Below are positions 55,727 to 64,000 of a DNA stretch of 64,000 nt, in pieces. The notes beneath the pieces are model-generated. The model was given only the letters and a program-made list of their open reading frames with translations. It ran no database searches and was not told the origin of the DNA. The position numbers were made by a program, and so were the translations under genes. Source of the DNA: Amycolatopsis orientalis DSM 43388 (GTDB lineage Bacteria > Actinomycetota > Actinomycetes > Mycobacteriales > Pseudonocardiaceae); the NCBI RefSeq assembly GCF_000411975.1, contig NZ_ASXG01000099.1, positions 62,001 through 126,000 of the forward strand, in the 5' to 3' direction. The first letter of the stretch is position 1. The number at the start of each line of letters is the position of its first letter.

Positions 55727-57427
55727 ATGTCCGCACCCCCGCGTGAGACGCCCGCGAAGGCCCGCACGCCTCGGACTCGCCAGAAGCGCGGCGAGGGTCA
55801 GTGGGCGCTCGGCTACCGGGAGCCGCTGAACCCGAACGAGCGCTCGAAGAAGGACGACAGCCCGCTCAACGTCCGCGCCCGGATCGAGAACATCTACGCG
55901 CACCGCGGCTTCGACTCCATCGACCCGGGCGACCTGCGCGGCCGGTTCCGCTGGTTCGGCCTCTACACCCAGCGCAAGCCGGGCATCGACGGCGGCCGCA
56001 CCGCGCAGCTGGAGCCCGAGGAACTGGACGACCGCTACTTCATGATGCGCGTCCGCATCGACGGCGGCGCGCTCACCACCGAGCAGCTGCGGGTGGTCGG
56101 CGAGATCTCGCGGGAGCACGCGCGCGACACCGCCGACATCAGCGACCGGCAGAACGTCCAGTACCACTGGATCCAGATCGAGGACGTGCCCTCCATCTGG
56201 TCCCGGCTGGAGAACGTGGGCCTGACCACGACCGAGGCGTGCGGCGACTGCCCGCGCGTCGTGCTCGGCTCCCCGGTCGCCGGCATCGCCGCGGACGAGG
56301 TGCTCGACGCGACCCCGGCGATCGACGAGATCCTCGGCCGCTACATCGGCGACCCGCGGTTCGCCAACCTGCCGCGCAAGTTCAAGACCGCGATCTCCGG
56401 GCTGCCGGACATCGTGCACGAGATCAACGACGTCGCGTTCGTCGGCGTGAACCACCCCGAGCACGGCCCCGGCCTCGACCTGTGGGTCGGCGGCGGGCTG
56501 TCCACGAACCCGATGCTCGCGCAGCGGCTCGGCGCGTGGGTCCCGCTCGACGAGGTGCCCGAGGTGTGGGCCGGCGTCGTCTCGATCTTCCGCGACTACG
56601 GCTACCGGCGGCTCCGTTCCCGGGCTCGGCTGAAGTTCCTGGTCAAGGACTGGGGCGTGGAAAAGTTCCGGGAAGTCCTCGAAACCGAGTACCTCAAGCG
56701 GAAGCTGATCGACGGCCCGCCGCCGGAGAACCCGGACACGCCGGTCGACCACGTCGGCGTGCACCCGCAGAAGGACGGGAACTACTACGTCGGAGCCGCG
56801 CCGGTCGCGGGGCGCGTGTCGGGCAGCACGCTGGTCGCGGTGGCCGACGCCGCCGAACGGGCCGGATCGCGGCGGGTGCGGCTGACCCCGCACCAGAAGC
56901 TCGTCGTGCTCGACGTGCCGAAGGACAAGGTCGCCGCGCTGGAGACGGAGCTGGCCGACCTGGGCCTGCAGTCCAACCCGTCGCCGTGGCGGCGCAGCGT
57001 GATGGCGTGCACCGGGCTGGAGTTCTGCAAGCTCGCGATCGTCGAGACGAAGGTGCGCGCGCAGCAGCTGGTCGCGGACCTGGAGAAGTCGCTCGCGGAC
57101 ATCAACTCCCAGCTGGACACGCCGGTGACGGTGCACCTCAACGGCTGCCCCAACTCGTGCGCCCGCGTGCAGACCGCGGACATCGGGCTCAAGGGCCAGA
57201 TCGTCACCGACGCCGACGGCAACCAGGTCGAGGGCTTCCAGGTGCACCTCGGCGGCGGGCTCGGCCTCGACGCCGGGTTCGGCCGGAAGCTGCGCGGCCA
57301 CAAGGTGACCGCGGGCGAACTGGTGGAGTACGTGGAACGCGTGGTGCGCGCGTACGTCGCGGGCCGCGAACCGGGCGAACGCTTCCCGCAGTGGGCGTTG
57401 CGGGCGGACGAAGGGGTGCTGCAGTGA
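55727..57427 (+). CDS. sirA: Ferredoxin-dependent sulfite (nitrite/sulfite) reductase
   Basis: 566 residues. Reduces sulfite to sulfide with siroheme and a 4Fe-4S cluster. The cluster ligands are visible as C-x5-C (ACTGLEFCK) and C-x3-C (NGCPNSCA). The N-terminal motif GEGQWALGYREPLNPNE is typical of mycobacterial SirA/NirA. ATG 55727 follows CCCGGAGGATCT. It heads the operon sirA-cysH-cysD-cysN-sirB, whose tight overlaps suggest coupled translation. Confidence 0.95.
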   Translation: MSAPPRETPAKARTPRTRQKRGEGQWALGYREPLNPNERSKKDDSPLNVRARIENIYAHRGFDSIDPGDLRGRFRWFGLYTQRKPGIDGGRTAQLEPEELDDRYFMMRVRIDGGALTTEQLRVVGEISREHARDTADISDRQNVQYHWIQIEDVPSIWSRLENVGLTTTEACGDCPRVVLGSPVAGIAADEVLDATPAIDEILGRYIGDPRFANLPRKFKTAISGLPDIVHEINDVAFVGVNHPEHGPGLDLWVGGGLSTNPMLAQRLGAWVPLDEVPEVWAGVVSIFRDYGYRRLRSRARLKFLVKDWGVEKFREVLETEYLKRKLIDGPPPENPDTPVDHVGVHPQKDGNYYVGAAPVAGRVSGSTLVAVADAAERAGSRRVRLTPHQKLVVLDVPKDKVAALETELADLGLQSNPSPWRRSVMACTGLEFCKLAIVETKVRAQQLVADLEKSLADINSQLDTPVTVHLNGCPNSCARVQTADIGLKGQIVTDADGNQVEGFQVHLGGGLGLDAGFGRKLRGHKVTAGELVEYVERVVRAYVAGREPGERFPQWALRADEGVLQ

Positions 57428-58119
57428 CCGCGACGACGGACTACCGGGCGCTGGCCGAGCGCGCCGAGAAGGAACTGGCCGAGGCGACCGCCGAGGAAGC
57501 GCTGCGCTGGACGGTCGAGACCTTCGGCGACGACTTCATCGTGGCGTCGAACATGCAGGACGCCGTGCTGATCGACCTCGCCGCGAAGGTCAAGCCCGCG
57601 GTGGACGTGCTGTTCCTGGAGACCGGCTACCACTTCGCCGAAACCCTCGGGGTGCGCGACGCGGTGCAGACGGTCTACCCGGAGGTCCGGATCATCAACG
57701 CCCAGGCCGAGCAGAGCGTGGCCGAGCAGGACGCGGAGTACGGGCCGAAGCTGCACGAACGCGACCCCGGCCAGTGCTGTTTCCTGCGCAAGGTGGTGCC
57801 GCTGCGGCAGACGCTCGCCAAGTACTCGGCATGGGTCACCGGCGTGCGCCGGGTGGACGCGCCGACCCGCGCGAACACGCCGATCGTCACCTGGGACGAG
57901 CGCAACGGCCTGGTGAAGATCAACCCGATCGCCGCGTGGACCGACGACGAGTTCAACGGCTACCTGCACGAGAACGGGATCCTGCAGAACCCGCTGGTGT
58001 CGATCGGCTATCTGTCGATCGGCTGCGCGCCGTGCACGGCGAAGGTCGAGCCGGGGCAGGACCCGCGCAGCGGCCGGTGGGCCGGGCAGAGCAAAACCGA
58101 GTGCGGACTGCACGGCTGA
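57424..58119 (+). CDS. cysH: Phosphoadenylyl/adenylyl-sulfate reductase (thioredoxin)
   Basis: 231 residues. The presence of both Cys pairs (QCCFLRK and GCAPCTAK) shows a 4Fe-4S cluster, the mark of APS rather than PAPS reductases. The catalytic Cys is in KTECGLHG at the C-terminus. GTG 57424 overlaps the sirA stop (GTGA). With no cysC in the operon, sulfate is probably reduced directly from APS. Confidence 0.96.
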   Translation: MTATTDYRALAERAEKELAEATAEEALRWTVETFGDDFIVASNMQDAVLIDLAAKVKPAVDVLFLETGYHFAETLGVRDAVQTVYPEVRIINAQAEQSVAEQDAEYGPKLHERDPGQCCFLRKVVPLRQTLAKYSAWVTGVRRVDAPTRANTPIVTWDERNGLVKINPIAAWTDDEFNGYLHENGILQNPLVSIGYLSIGCAPCTAKVEPGQDPRSGRWAGQSKTECGLHG

Positions 58120-58129
58120 GGAAGGACGC

Positions 58130-59050
58130 ATGACGACTTTGGAACCGGCGGCCGACGCGGCTGTCGACAACCTGGCCGCCCTTGAGTCCGAGGCCATCCA
58201 CATCTTCCGCGAGGTCGCGGGCGAGTTCGACCGGCCGGTGATCCTGTTCTCCGGCGGCAAGGACTCGACGCTGATGCTGCACCTGGCGATCAAGGCGTTC
58301 TGGCCCGCGCCGGTGCCGTTCCCGCTGCTGCACGTGGACACCGGGCACAACTTCGACGAGGTCCTCGAGTTCCGCGACCGCGTCGTCGAAAAGCACGGGC
58401 TGCGGCTGGTCGTCGCGAAGGTGCAGGACTGGATCGACGACGGCAGGCTCGAGGAGCGCGCCGACGGCCTGCGCAACCCGCTGCAGACCACGCCGCTGCT
58501 GGAGACGATCGCGGAGAACAAGTTCGACGCGGTCTTCGGCGGCGGCCGCCGCGACGAGGAGCGGGCGCGGGCGAAGGAGCGGATCTTCAGCCTGCGCAAC
58601 GCTTTCGGCCAGTGGGAGCCGCGCCGGCAGCGGCCGGAGCTGTGGAACCTCTACAACGGGCGGCACCGTCCGGGCGAGCAGGTCCGCGTCTTCCCGCTGT
58701 CCAACTGGACCGAAGCCGACGTGTGGAACTACATCGCGCGCGAGAAGGTCGAGCTGCCTTCGATTTACTACGCCCACCGGCGCGCGGTCTACCAGCGCGA
58801 CGGCATGTGGCTCAGCGAAGGCCCGTGGGGCGGGCCGCGGCCCGGCGAGGAAGTGCGCGAGCTGAGCGTGCGCTACCGGACCGTCGGCGACGGTTCGTGC
58901 ACCGGCGCGATCGAGTCCACCGCGTCCACGGTGGAAGAAGTGATCGCCGAGGTCCAGGCTTCGCGGCTGACCGAACGCGGCGCCACCCGCGCCGACGACC
59001 GGATGTCCGAGGCGGCCATGGAAGACCGCAAACGGGAGGGCTACTTCTGA
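58130..59050 (+). CDS. cysD: Sulfate adenylyltransferase subunit 2 (CysD)
   Basis: 306 residues, PP-loop ATP pyrophosphatase. The SGGKDST motif lies near residue 42, and VDTGHNFDEVLEFRDRVVEK and GGGRRDEERARAKERIFSLR are family landmarks. It forms the catalytic part of ATP sulfurylase with CysN. The gene begins ten bases after cysH, and its stop overlaps the cysN start by one base. Confidence 0.97.
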   Translation: MTTLEPAADAAVDNLAALESEAIHIFREVAGEFDRPVILFSGGKDSTLMLHLAIKAFWPAPVPFPLLHVDTGHNFDEVLEFRDRVVEKHGLRLVVAKVQDWIDDGRLEERADGLRNPLQTTPLLETIAENKFDAVFGGGRRDEERARAKERIFSLRNAFGQWEPRRQRPELWNLYNGRHRPGEQVRVFPLSNWTEADVWNYIAREKVELPSIYYAHRRAVYQRDGMWLSEGPWGGPRPGEEVRELSVRYRTVGDGSCTGAIESTASTVEEVIAEVQASRLTERGATRADDRMSEAAMEDRKREGYF

Positions 59051-60312
59051 TGTCGAGCCTGCTGAGGCTGGCCACCGCGGGCAGCGTGGACGACGGGAAG
59101 TCCACGCTGGTCGGCCGGCTGCTGTACGACACCAAGTCCGTCCTCGCCGACCAGCTCGACGCGGTCACCCGCGCGTCTGTCGACAAAGGACTGTCCACTC
59201 CGGACCTGTCGCTGCTCGTCGACGGCCTGCGCTCGGAGCGCGAGCAGGGCATCACGATCGACGTCGCGTACCGGTACTTCGCCACACCGAAGCGGTCGTT
59301 CGTGCTCGCCGACACCCCGGGACACGTGCAGTACACCCGCAACACGGTCACCGGCGCGTCCACCGCGCAGCTCGCCGTGCTGCTGGTCGACGCGCGCAAC
59401 GGCGTGGTCGAGCAGACCCGGCGGCACGCGGCGGTCCTCGCGCTGCTCGGCGTGCCGCAGCTGGTGCTGGCGGTGAACAAGATCGACCTCGTGGACTACG
59501 ACGAGAACACCTTCGGCGTGATCGCCAAGGAGTTCACCGCGCACGCGGAATCGCTCGGCTACGACTCGGCGTCCGTCGTCGCGATCCCGGTTTCCGCGCT
59601 GGTCGGCGACAACGTGGCCACCCGGTCCGAGCGGACCCCGTGGTACGACGGGCCATCGCTGCTGGAGCACCTCGAAAACGTGCCGGCGGCCCCGGATCCG
59701 CACGATTCGGCGCTGCGGTTCCCGGTGCAGTACGTGATCCGCCCGCGCACCCCGGAGTACCCGGACTACCGCGGTTACGCCGGGCAGATCGCCGCGGGCA
59801 CGGTGCGTCCGGGCGACGAGATCGTCGTGCAGCCGCACGGGATCCGCAGCCGGGTCGAGCGGATCGACACCGCGGACGGGCCGCTGGAAGAAGCGGGCGC
59901 CGGCACCTCGGTGACCCTGCTGCTGGCCGACGACATCGACATCAGCCGCGGCGACCTCATCGCGGCCGCCGAGGCGCCGCCCGCGGTCACCGACGAGATC
60001 ACCGGCACGCTGTGCTGGCTGTCTTCGAAGCCGCTCAAGACCGGCGCGCGGGTGCTGATCAAGCACGGCACCCGGACCGTGCAGGGACTCGCCGCCGAGT
60101 TGCACGCCCGGTTCGACGAGCAGACCCTGTCCAGTGTGGACTCTCCGCAAAGCCTGGAGCTCAACGACATCGGCAGCGTCAGCCTGCAGCTGGCCGAGCC
60201 GCTGCCGGTCGACGACTACGGCGTGAGCCCGCGCACCGGCGCGTTCCTGGTGATCGACCCGAAGGACGGCGACACCCTCGCCGCCGGTCTCGTCGGAGAA
60301 CGGTTCTCGTGA
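59050..60312 (+). CDS. cysN: Sulfate adenylyltransferase subunit 1 (CysN GTPase)
   Basis: 420 residues. GTPase motifs: GSVDDGKST (G1), DTPGHVQYTRN (G3) and NKIDLVD (G4), followed by EF-Tu-like barrels. GTP hydrolysis drives ATP sulfurylase. Length ends at about 420, so no APS kinase (CysC) domain is fused, in contrast with mycobacterial CysNC. The next gene overlaps by four bases. Confidence 0.97.
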   Translation: MSSLLRLATAGSVDDGKSTLVGRLLYDTKSVLADQLDAVTRASVDKGLSTPDLSLLVDGLRSEREQGITIDVAYRYFATPKRSFVLADTPGHVQYTRNTVTGASTAQLAVLLVDARNGVVEQTRRHAAVLALLGVPQLVLAVNKIDLVDYDENTFGVIAKEFTAHAESLGYDSASVVAIPVSALVGDNVATRSERTPWYDGPSLLEHLENVPAAPDPHDSALRFPVQYVIRPRTPEYPDYRGYAGQIAAGTVRPGDEIVVQPHGIRSRVERIDTADGPLEEAGAGTSVTLLLADDIDISRGDLIAAAEAPPAVTDEITGTLCWLSSKPLKTGARVLIKHGTRTVQGLAAELHARFDEQTLSSVDSPQSLELNDIGSVSLQLAEPLPVDDYGVSPRTGAFLVIDPKDGDTLAAGLVGERFS

Positions 60313-61046
60313 CGCCTCCCCTGGTCGCCGTCGCGCACGGCAGTCGTGATCCCCGCTCCGCCGCGACGGTGCGAGCGCTGGTCGACGTCGTCCGTGCGCA
60401 GGCGCCGGGGCTGGACGTGCACGAGTCGTTCCTCGACCTGTCGGAGCCGCGCGTCACCGACGTGCTGCGCGGGCTTTACGCCGACGGGCATCGCTCCGCG
60501 GTCGTCGTGCCGTTGTTGCTGGGCAGCGCTTTCCACGCCCGCGTCGACCTGCCCGCGCTGGTCGACGAGGTGACCGCGGCGTGCCCCGGGTTCCGGATCC
60601 GGGTGTCGGACGTGCTGGGCGCCGACCCGGTGCTGCAAGCCGTCGCGCTCGAGCGGATCGCCGAAGCGCGCCGCGGCAGCGATACCGGCGTGCTGCTCAG
60701 CGCGGTCGGTTCCTCGAATCCCGAGGCCAACGCGGTCGTCGCCGGTTTGGCCGCCCGCTGGGAAAAGCAGCTCGGCCTGCCGGTGAGCGAGGCGTTCGCC
60801 AGCGCCGCCCAGCCGGACATCCCGGCCGCCGCGGCCCGGCTGCGCGACCGCGGCGCACGGCGTCTCGTGGTGGCGTCGTGGTTCCTGGCCCCCGGCCTGC
60901 TGCCGGATCGGATCGCTTCGCTGGCCCGCGAAGCCGACCCGCACGCGTTCATCGCCGAGCCGCTCGCGGACGACCCACGCGTCGCGGACGTCGTGATCGG
61001 CCGGTACGCCGCCGCGATCTCCGGCCTGCTGCGCGCCGCCGCCTGA
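60309..61046 (+). CDS. sirB: Sirohydrochlorin chelatase (CbiX/SirB-like)
   Basis: 245 residues, two CbiX half-domains. The metal-handling motif VAVAHGSRDPRSAATVRAL opens the first, and LLSAVGSSNPEANAVVAGLA the second. It probably inserts iron into sirohydrochlorin to make the siroheme needed by SirA. GTG 60309 overlaps the cysN stop (GTGA). It has the position of Rv2393. It is the last gene of the sulfate operon. Confidence 0.9.
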   Translation: MTPPLVAVAHGSRDPRSAATVRALVDVVRAQAPGLDVHESFLDLSEPRVTDVLRGLYADGHRSAVVVPLLLGSAFHARVDLPALVDEVTAACPGFRIRVSDVLGADPVLQAVALERIAEARRGSDTGVLLSAVGSSNPEANAVVAGLAARWEKQLGLPVSEAFASAAQPDIPAAAARLRDRGARRLVVASWFLAPGLLPDRIASLAREADPHAFIAEPLADDPRVADVVIGRYAAAISGLLRAAA

Positions 61047-61235
61047 CCTTCGCACCGGGCAGCCCGCCCCGATCGCGCGCGACCGGCGCTCCGAGCCTTG
61101 GTCGCGCGCTCGCCTGACTCGCCCTCCCGGACCACCGTCGGTAGACCCGAACGGCCGATCGGACCACTCCTACCGCCACGAGGTGAGCGATATTCACATT
61201 TTCCGTCACGGTGCGCTGCTGTGAACGGTCAATCC

Positions 61236-61265
61236 TTGACGCGCTACTTAACTTGCCGGTAACTC
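61236..61265 (+). promoter_or_regulatory. Vegetative-type promoter for the secreted protein
   Basis: TTGACG (61236-61241), 18 bases, TAACTC (61260-61265). The region is the most AT-rich of the neighbourhood. It lies about 60 bases before the ATG at 61325. Confidence 0.45.
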
Positions 61266-61324
61266 TCTAATCGCTGCGCAGCTTTCTCTCTCCCCTCGTG
61301 AAACCCGCAGGTAGGAGCACACAG

Positions 61325-61954
61325 ATGAAAGCACCTCACTTTTACCGGCTGGCCGCGCTGACGGCGGTCGCCGCGCTTCCTCTCGCTCTCGCGGCCCCGG
61401 CGTCCGCCGCGACCGCGATCACCTTCGACTGCCAGGCCGACGCGCCGGTGGTCGGCCCGCAGCAGGTGTCGCTGACCCAGAACGCCGACGTCACCGCGCC
61501 CGCGACGGTCGCGCCCGGCGCGGCGTTCGATGTCGTCATCGACCCCGCGCCCAACACCGTCCCGAGCGACGTGGGCGGCAACAAGGTCAAGAACATCAAC
61601 ACCTTCGCGCTGAAGTTCCCCGTACCGGCCAACTCGACCTACGTCGGCGCCGACCTCGCCGGCGGCTCCGGCCTCGGCGACACCCCGCCGACGATCAGCG
61701 TCGCCGACGGCGTCGCGACGCTGAGCTTCCCCGGCCCGATCGCCGGCGGCGCGACCTTCGAACTGCCGACCATCACCGCGCACCTCAAAGCCGGCGACTC
61801 CGGCACGATCGAGACGAAACTGTCCGGCACCAGCTACAGCGACCCCGGCCTGACCTTCAAGGCCGTGGCGAGCAGCATCATCGGCGACGTCACCGCGCCG
61901 ACGGCGTGCTTCCCCAACCCGAGCCCGGTCTTCACCACGACGACCATCGGCTAA
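61325..61954 (+). CDS. Secreted beta-sandwich protein (DUF6801-like)
   Basis: 209 residues. Sec signal peptide (MKAPHFYRLAALTAVAALPL, cleavage after APASA). The mature part is Ala/Thr/Val/Gly-rich with repeated beta-strand patterns (QNADVTAPATVAPGAAFDVV, then SFPGPIAGGATFELPTITAH) and only two Cys, near its ends (DCQADA and ACFPNP), suited to one disulfide. Similar proteins are common and uncharacterised in Amycolatopsis and Nocardia. ATG 61325 is preceded by GTAGGAGC. Confidence 0.75.
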   Translation: MKAPHFYRLAALTAVAALPLALAAPASAATAITFDCQADAPVVGPQQVSLTQNADVTAPATVAPGAAFDVVIDPAPNTVPSDVGGNKVKNINTFALKFPVPANSTYVGADLAGGSGLGDTPPTISVADGVATLSFPGPIAGGATFELPTITAHLKAGDSGTIETKLSGTSYSDPGLTFKAVASSIIGDVTAPTACFPNPSPVFTTTTIG

Positions 61955-61963
61955 CCCCGGATC

Positions 61964-61992
61964 GCGGCCACCCGCTGCGCCCGGGTGGCCGC
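61964..61992. terminator. Bidirectional terminator between convergent genes
   Basis: GCGGCCACCCG (61964-61974) and CGGGTGGCCGC (61982-61992) form a perfect 11-bp stem with a seven-base loop, between the stops at 61954 and 62000. Confidence 0.75.
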
Positions 61993-61999
61993 GCCCGGT

Positions 62000-63321
62000 T
62001 CAGGGCAGCAGCAGTCCCCAGCAGACCGCCCACGGCACGAACACCAGCCCGGCCGCGAGCGGCGCGAGCACCTCGCGCCTCCGGTCCGGTTTCCGCAGTC
62101 CAGCCAGGGTCGCCGCCAGCGCCGCTACGGTCGCGACCGCCAGCACCTGCACCGCCAGCCACGGCAACGGCCGCCCGGCGAGCACCGGTCCGAGGTTCTT
62201 CATCCCGGACATCTGCGCCCAGCCGAGCATTCCGACGAACCCGGCGACGGTCGCCGTCCCCAATCCGGCGAGCCACCGGGACGACCTGGTCCCCCTTCGG
62301 CGCACCAGCGAAACCACTCCGCCGACAGCAAACCCGCCGAGCAGCAGAGCGAGCGCGATCCCTTGCGCCGCAATAGATTCCCACCAAGCGAGTGGCTTGA
62401 GCACCTCCGTCGGCCGCTGCGTGAAGGCCGCGGTTTCGACGTGCACACCCTGCCGATCCGCCAGCCACGCCCCGACTGCCTGCGGATATCCCGGCACGAC
62501 CCGAGGCAGCCGGTCGAACCCGGCATCGCTGGTCGCGTACAGGTCCGGCCCGCCGCCCGCGACGAACCGGATCGCATGATTCGGGTTCGCCGCCAATGCG
62601 TCCGCGAAAATCCGGGAACTCTCGATTGGCGCGTGGTTGATGTCGAGGTCTCCCCACAACGCCAGAATCGGCTGTTTCAGCCGCCGCAGCACCGGCACCG
62701 GGTCGTAATCCGCCTCGGGAAACAACCCCGCGCCGATGGCGAACCGCGTTCCCTGAATCGGCAGCGCCGTCAGCAGCGCACCGGAAATCCCTTGATGGCG
62801 AAGGACATTCCCCCAATACCACGAGGTCTGCCGCGCACCGCCCATCCCGGAACCGCCGACTGTGATCACATACGAGATGTCCGCCGCCCGAGTCGCGGCG
62901 AGCGGCGCGACCCACGCACCCTCGCTGACTCCCCAGACCCCCACCTCGGCGGCTCCCGACGTCGCCCGCAACGCGCGGACCGCGGAGACGAGATCGTCCG
63001 CCAGCACGCCGTAATCGCGCTGAGTCTTGGAATAACCGCTGGAGCGCCGGTCGTAGACGAATGTCGTGACGCCGAGCCGGGTGAACATCTCGGCCTGCAC
63101 CCGCAGATTGTCCCGCGTCCGCCAGTCCGACCCGCCCTGCAGGACGATCGCGGACTTCGCCGGTCCGCTCGGCCGGAATATCGTGCCGTGCAACGTGATT
63201 CCGCCAGCGCCAGGGAAACTGACGTCCGCGGACGGTTGTGCTTGTCCCGGCTGGGCGGTCGCCAAGAGCGAGCCCAGCACGAGGATCGCGGCGGCGAGCC
63301 GCGATTTGCCCCAGGGCAGCA
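62000..63321 (-). CDS. Secreted alpha/beta hydrolase with C-terminal membrane domain
   Basis: 440 residues. Signal peptide (RLAAAILVLGSLLATAQPGQ), an alpha/beta hydrolase domain (about 35-315) with nucleophile elbow GVWGVSEGAWVA and acid loop LALWGDLDINHAP, then four C-terminal transmembrane segments (about 330-438). The fusion of an exported hydrolase to a four-helix membrane tail is unusual. Substrate unknown. ATG 63319-63321 is preceded by AAGGAG. The winged-helix regulator upstream on the same strand may control it. Confidence 0.85.
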
Positions 63322-63411
63322 TGAAGTGTTCTCCTTGCTTCGGGAGATCGTGCGACGTTTTCCCTTGTTCCTGGGTGCCGAGTGGCCGCTCGGCACCCAG
63401 GGCCTTCCCGT

Positions 63412-63987
63412 TCAGTCCTGGCCGGCCTCCTCTCCGGCCGGCGCCGGGAACGCGAGCATCCGCGTCTCGACCCGGCGCGCCCCCTCCGGCGTTTCGCCGT
63501 CCGGCCGCTGATACCGCCGCAGCAAGGCGAGATACGCCTCGAAGAAATCCCCCAGCTCGTCCAGCGTCACGGTGATCGCGCCGCGCGAGTACGGAATCGC
63601 GTCCGCCCATTCCCCCAGGCGCGGCCGCTCGCGCTCGAACCGCTCGTACAGTTCGGTGTCGCCCGCGAGCCACAGCCGGTGCAGCTCGCCGATCGCGGCT
63701 TTCGCCGGATCGTCCCGCTCGTCCGCGGGCGGCAACCGCAGGTCCTGGGGCACCGCGCGCCACCAGCGCTCCCGGCCGCGCGCACGTTCGGGCAGCTCCT
63801 CGACGAACCCGTTCTCCGCCAGGACCCGCAGGTTGTAACTGGTCCCCCCGCTGGTCACGCCCAGCCGCTCGGCGAGCGTCGTGGAGGTCGCCGGCCCGGA
63901 CGCGGAGAGCAGCTCGAGAATCCGCTGCCGCAACGGGTTCGCGAGCGCCTTGAGTGCCTTCAGATCAGCGGAGCGAGGTTCTGCCAT
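63412..63987 (-). CDS. ArsR-like winged-helix transcriptional regulator
   Basis: 191 residues. Helix-turn-helix of the ArsR/HTH_20 kind in the first 70 residues (LKALANPLRQRILELLSASG, then LGVTSGGTSYNLRVLAENGF), then a helical C-terminal domain with many Glu/Arg residues. No metal-site cysteines. It probably controls the downstream hydrolase gene, 90 bases away. ATG 63985-63987. Confidence 0.88.
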   Translation of the reverse strand: MAEPRSADLKALKALANPLRQRILELLSASGPATSTTLAERLGVTSGGTSYNLRVLAENGFVEELPERARGRERWWRAVPQDLRLPPADERDDPAKAAIGELHRLWLAGDTELYERFERERPRLGEWADAIPYSRGAITVTLDELGDFFEAYLALLRRYQRPDGETPEGARRVETRMLAFPAPAGEEAGQD

Positions 63988-64000
63988 GCCCCCACGGTAG

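Overview
This 64-kb window comes from a high-GC actinobacterium, very probably Amycolatopsis or a close relative in the Pseudonocardiaceae. The evidence is the roughly 70% GC content, frequent GTG starts, gene overlaps of the GTGA/ATGA type, and a housekeeping gene order (dnaG, dgt, glyS, smtB-zur, uppS, recO, era, ybeY, phoH, rsmE, dnaJ, hrcA, then hemW, sirA, cysH, sirB) that matches the Mycobacterium tuberculosis Rv2343c-Rv2393 order as I remember it. The genus is an inference from gene content. No rRNA or tRNA gene, transposase, phage gene or CRISPR array was found.

Left part (1-16 kb). dnaG runs off the left edge. It is followed by an ECF41-type sigma factor (with SnoaL-like tail) and its carboxymuconolactone-decarboxylase partner, a serpin overlapping a polytopic membrane protein, dgt, a YdcF-like protein, an operon of ABC ATPase, ABC permease, DesK-like kinase and LuxR-type regulator, glyS, and a module of two class F sortases with one membrane-anchored secreted protein.

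Middle (16-34 kb). The metal regulators smtB-like and zur are followed by about 1.1 kb of degenerate repeats that begin in the last codons of zur. A COG0701 permease and a TIGR03943 protein with a His-rich loop come next, possibly a metal-handling pair. Then come uppS and recO, a cluster of small proline/glutamine-rich membrane proteins (CD225, RDD, DUF2752, CD225), and the tightly packed phoH-ybeY-corC-cdd-like-era operon. HIT and the hrcA-dnaJ-rsmE operon follow.

Right part (34-64 kb). An orphan type VII secretion substrate locus of four overlapping genes is followed by mmsA divergent from a PucR regulator, a subtilisin-inhibitor-like protein, a DUF4173 membrane protein and an OmpR-type two-component system. 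A pyrimidine/hydantoin catabolism operon follows (NCS1 permease, ureidopropionase, dihydropyrimidinase, flavin/F420 oxidoreductase). Next are a serine hydrolase, a siderophore-interacting reductase behind a putative iron box, a TetR-controlled SnoaL/SRPBCC pair, an MDR oxidoreductase and hemW. The assimilatory sulfate operon (leader peptide, sirA, cysH, cysD, cysN, sirB) reduces sulfate through APS without an APS kinase. The window ends with a secreted protein, a membrane-tailed alpha/beta hydrolase and a winged-helix regulator.

The most unusual observations are: (i) intergenic arrays that look like repeated, decayed copies of the terminal codons and stop of dgt and zur; (ii) a putative leaderless 28-residue leader peptide ahead of sulfite reductase; (iii) the CD225/RDD/DUF2752 cluster; (iv) the orphan T7SS locus; and (v) several unannotated operators.
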